A stretch of DNA of 31,916 nt from JANRKF01 sp964519595 (GTDB lineage Bacteria > Pseudomonadota > Alphaproteobacteria > Rickettsiales > SXRF01), in the NCBI GenBank assembly GCA_964519595.1, contig CAZFJN010000023.1:1-31916 (forward strand). The letters are read 5' to 3'. The translations under genes were made by a program, and so were the position numbers. The notes beneath the pieces were generated by a model, which made no database searches, was not told the DNA's origin, and saw only the letters and a list, made by a program, of their open reading frames with translations. Each line of letters begins with the position of its first letter. Positions within the stretch are counted from its first letter, which is position 1. Positions 30,738 through 31,916 of the stretch are shown piece after piece.

Positions 30738-31204
30738 AGTGTTACTGAATGAGTTTTCTGCTGTTGCTGATTCTGTACTGCTTCCTGCCATTTCGTGCCT
30801 GTAGCATCTGCGACATTTGTGTTTTTATGCGGAGAAACAGTATTTTCAACAATATTTTCTTTATTTTCTTTGCGCGGGAAAATCGCACGGATAAGTTCAA
30901 CGATAGCAATGCACGCCGCTGAGAAAAGAGCAGTTTTACCGACAGTCCTCGATAAATTCTTCGTACTTGCAGAAACTTCAGCAATGATAGAAGCATCCGA
31001 TAAAGCATCAAATCCGGCAAATGCAGCACCTGCTGCCGCTGGAAGCATTATTCCGTCAAAGGAATCTGTTTTGTCATTTTTTTTGTTTGGAAACAGCTTA
31101 GCCTTGAGCCACAGATAACCACCAAAAACAATGCTCACCGTCGCGCCAATAGCAGCACCATGCAGCATATTATCTGAAAATGTTGATTTTGTTGGCTTAT
31201 TCAT
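30734..31204 (-). CDS. Hypothetical membrane protein
   Basis: 156 residues from ATG 31204 (MNKPTKSTFSDN). A longer frame from 31261 starts inside the rRNA operon terminator and is unlikely. I do not recognise a family. Two or three hydrophobic segments are visible: AAIGATVSIVFGGYLWL (~15-31), MLPAAAGAAFAGF (~52-64) and ALFSAACIAIVELIRAIF (~91-108). A polar tail rich in Asn, Gln and Thr follows. It overlaps the HicB remnant start as ATGA, so the two were probably one operon. Confidence 0.6.
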   Translation of the reverse strand: MNKPTKSTFSDNMLHGAAIGATVSIVFGGYLWLKAKLFPNKKNDKTDSFDGIMLPAAAGAAFAGFDALSDASIIAEVSASTKNLSRTVGKTALFSAACIAIVELIRAIFPRKENKENIVENTVSPHKNTNVADATGTKWQEAVQNQQQQKTHSVTL

Positions 31205-31249
31205 GCGTGAATTGTAGCATTTTAATGGCTTTAACCAACAAAAAACCAA

Positions 31250-31281
31250 CAAAAAAACCACCGAGATTGCTCCTGGTGGGT
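31250..31281 (-). terminator. Intrinsic terminator of the rRNA operon
   Basis: On the minus strand, acccaccagga pairs with tctcggtggt around a small caat-type loop, followed by a run of seven T's. It lies 25 bases after the 5S gene. There is also a T-run on the plus strand, so it may work in both directions. Confidence 0.85.
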
Positions 31282-31305
31282 TTTTTTTATAAAAAATCCC
31301 CTTGC

Positions 31306-31424
31306 GGACTGGCGACTACATACTCTCCCAAGCCTTGAGACTTAGTACCATCTGCGCTTTAGCGTTTCACGGTCGTGTTCGGGATGGGAACGGGTGTTTC
31401 CACTAAAGCTATAATCACCAGACC
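31306..31424 (-). rRNA. rrf: 5S ribosomal RNA
   Basis: The minus strand reads TCTGGTGATTATAGCTTTAG, then CCCGTTCCCATCCCGAACAC, GACCGTGAAACGC and GGGAGAGTATG, the typical bacterial 5S core. The ends are set by the closing stem ccccttgcgg / ccgcaagggg, which runs a few bases past the mature RNA; ends are approximate. It is the last RNA of an operon read leftwards, with the 23S gene upstream. Confidence 0.95.
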
Positions 31425-31484
31425 GCAAGGGGATTTTTCTTGCGATTTGGAATAGGTTTTTCTGAAGCGTGGCGTTAGCCGCGC

Positions 31485-31554
31485 AGATGTAAGATGCCAG
31501 AATACAGATGTCAAGCAATTGACATCTGATATCTGACCTCTGACATCAATATCG
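31485..31554. repeat. Heptanucleotide repeat tract in the 23S-5S spacer (proximal to 5S)
   Basis: Seven-base units in phase: agatgta, agatgcc, agaatac, agatgtc, aagcaat, tgacatc, tgatatc, tgacctc, tgacatc, aatatcg. The agatgtc and tgacatc groups are complementary, so the spacer RNA can fold on itself. Confidence 0.88.
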
Positions 31555-31604
31555 AAGATATTCTGCACTGTACATTGAAATGTTCAGGCGATCGTTCAGT
31601 GAAC

Positions 31605-31660
31605 GGGTATCGGGTATCCGGCATCGGGTATCTGATACCCGATTCCTGATTCCTGATGCC
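31605..31660. repeat. Heptanucleotide repeat tract in the 23S-5S spacer (proximal to 23S)
   Basis: Eight units in phase: gggtatc, gggtatc, cggcatc, gggtatc, tgatacc, cgattcc, tgattcc, tgatgcc. The centre cgggtatc-t-gatacccg (31625-31641) is a perfect hairpin and the outer units pair imperfectly. It lies about 10 bases from the 23S 3' end, where the processing stem is usually formed. Confidence 0.9.
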
Positions 31661-31670
31661 CGAAAGAAAA

Positions 31671-31916
31671 AATTCAATCGGATTATTAGTACTGGTTAGC
31701 TACACGCGTTACCGCGCTTACACACCCAGCCTATCAACGTGGTAGTCTACCACGATCCTAATGGGGAAAACTAGTTTTGAGGTCGGTTTCACGCTTAGAT
31801 GCTTTCAGCGTTTATCCGTTCCGTACGTAGCTACCCTGCGTATGCTCTTGGCAGAACAACAGGTACACCAGCGGTACGTCCAACCCGGTCCTCTCGTACT
31901 AAGGTCAGATCCTCTC
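31671..31916 (-). rRNA. rrl: 23S ribosomal RNA (3' end only)
   Basis: The minus strand contains the highly conserved 23S 3' part: GAGAGGACCGGGTTGGACGT-type sarcin-loop-adjacent text at the right edge, CTGGTGTACCTGTTGTTCTG, TAAACGCTGAAAGCATC, GATAGGCTGGGTGTGTAAGC and GTACTAATAATCCGATTGAA at the end. About 246 bases are present; the rest lies beyond the right edge. The 3' end is approximate. No tRNA was seen between it and the 5S gene. Confidence 0.96.

Noticed and set aside
31425..31670. A tRNA in the 23S-5S spacer
   Set aside because: No cloverleaf, TTC-loop or anticodon arm was seen; the spacer is filled by heptamer repeats.

Overview
The window comes from an AT-leaning alphaproteobacterium with a flagellum. 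The gene order recG - (divergent) sdhE - mfd, and the flagellar order fliF-fliG-fliH(flbE)-fliN-flbD-flhA followed by flhF-flhG, both match Alphaproteobacteria; the fliF-to-flhA part resembles the Caulobacter fliF operon. I cannot place the genus. A run of 10 Ns at 26143-26152 shows this is a draft assembly.

Layout. 1-2240 (minus): most of recG, running off the left edge. 2427-3326 (minus): a PAS plus degenerate GGDEF protein. 3456-9540 (plus): sdhE, mfd and parE. 9673-12023 (minus): dgkA coupled to an LTA-synthase-like phosphoglycerol transferase, probably one lipid-recycling unit. 12286-14047 (plus): an M17 leucyl aminopeptidase and an overlapping MarR-type regulator. 14048-14559: a 512-base non-coding region with a long inverted repeat, three perfect DnaA boxes spaced by about one and two helical turns, and AT-rich direct repeats; it is a candidate DnaA-controlled site or origin. 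14560-26341 (plus): basal body, switch, export and regulatory flagellar genes (fliF, fliG, fliH, fliN, flbD, flhA, flhF, flhG) and a FliK-like protein interrupted by the assembly gap. 26384-27385: a polyprenyl diphosphate synthase. 27423-31204: an accessory stretch, all on minus, with a Tat-signal protein, a small retropepsin-like aspartic protease, a VapBC-type toxin-antitoxin pair, two unrecognised genes and a frameshifted HicB remnant. 31250-31916 (minus): the 3' end of an rRNA operon (23S end, spacer, 5S, terminator).

The most unusual property is the repeat content. Tracts built of degenerate 7-base units occur inside recG (three times, without breaking the frame), at the 3' end of fliH, and twice in the 23S-5S spacer. 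Separately, in-frame minisatellites with 12- or 15-base units encode 4- or 5-residue repeats in linkers of Mfd (two sites), FlbD, FlhF, the FliK-like protein and the LTA-synthase-like protein. Core proteins of this organism therefore carry repeat-made linkers that orthologues are not expected to have. Further small tandem duplications fill many intergenic gaps.
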